Below, piece after piece: positions 5,947-5,974 of a stretch of 5,974 nt of DNA (the first letter of the stretch is position 1; the number at the start of each line of letters is the position of its first letter). The notes below the pieces were generated by a model, which saw only the letters and a program-made list of their open reading frames with translations, had not been told where the DNA came from and made no database searches. A program made the position numbers and the translations under genes. Origin of the DNA: Actinomycetes bacterium (GTDB lineage Bacteria; Actinomycetota; Aquicultoria; CAJVYJ01; JAUVQD01); NCBI GenBank assembly GCA_030598355.1, contig JAUVQD010000095.1, forward strand, positions 1 to 5,974, read 5' to 3'.

Positions 5947-5974
5947 GTTTTTTCCTCCTCTTATCTTATGAAGA

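Overview
The window looks like a chromosomal segment of a bacterium with moderate GC content and Gram-positive-type (Bacillota or Actinomycetota-like) regulation. The main clue is a LexA/SOS operator of the GAAC-N4-GTTC class, which is the form used in those phyla and not the CTGT-type box of Enterobacteria. Strong purine-rich Shine-Dalgarno sites, TTG and GTG starts, and an apparently leaderless smpB fit this picture. The sequence does not fix the taxon any further.

Left part (1-2340, minus strand): two envelope-polysaccharide genes in an operon-like pair. First in transcription order is a polyprenyl-phosphate sugar-1-phosphate transferase (WbaP/WcaJ type), which would load the first sugar onto undecaprenyl phosphate. 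It is followed after 3 bases by an O-antigen ligase/polymerase (Wzy_C family) that runs off the left edge. A good sigma-70-type promoter lies just upstream of the pair.

Middle part (2338-3960, minus strand): a small gene of unknown function overlaps the start of dinB (DNA polymerase IV) by 14 bases. Ahead of it sit a consensus TATAAT and, one base further, a perfect Bacillus-type LexA box. The two genes therefore read as an SOS-induced translesion-synthesis operon.

Next (3979-4508): an unrecognised 137-residue gene on the minus strand with its own extended -10 promoter, divergent from smpB. It vaguely recalls a degenerate PD-(D/E)XK-like protein.

Right part (4509-5429, plus strand): smpB followed by ssrA (tmRNA), the two partners of trans-translation. 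The smpB start is best placed at a GTG lying about seven bases after an extended -10 element. The tmRNA has the expected alanine acceptor end, T arm, pseudoknots and a tag frame ending in ALAA. A perfect 10-bp hairpin follows it.

Far right (5430-5974): about 265 bases in which I recognise no gene, then a small minus-strand gene (83 codons) of unknown function with a CxxC motif and an acidic helical tail.

No CRISPR array, complete mobile element or obviously new multi-gene system is visible. The most promising lead is the small gene co-transcribed with dinB under LexA control.
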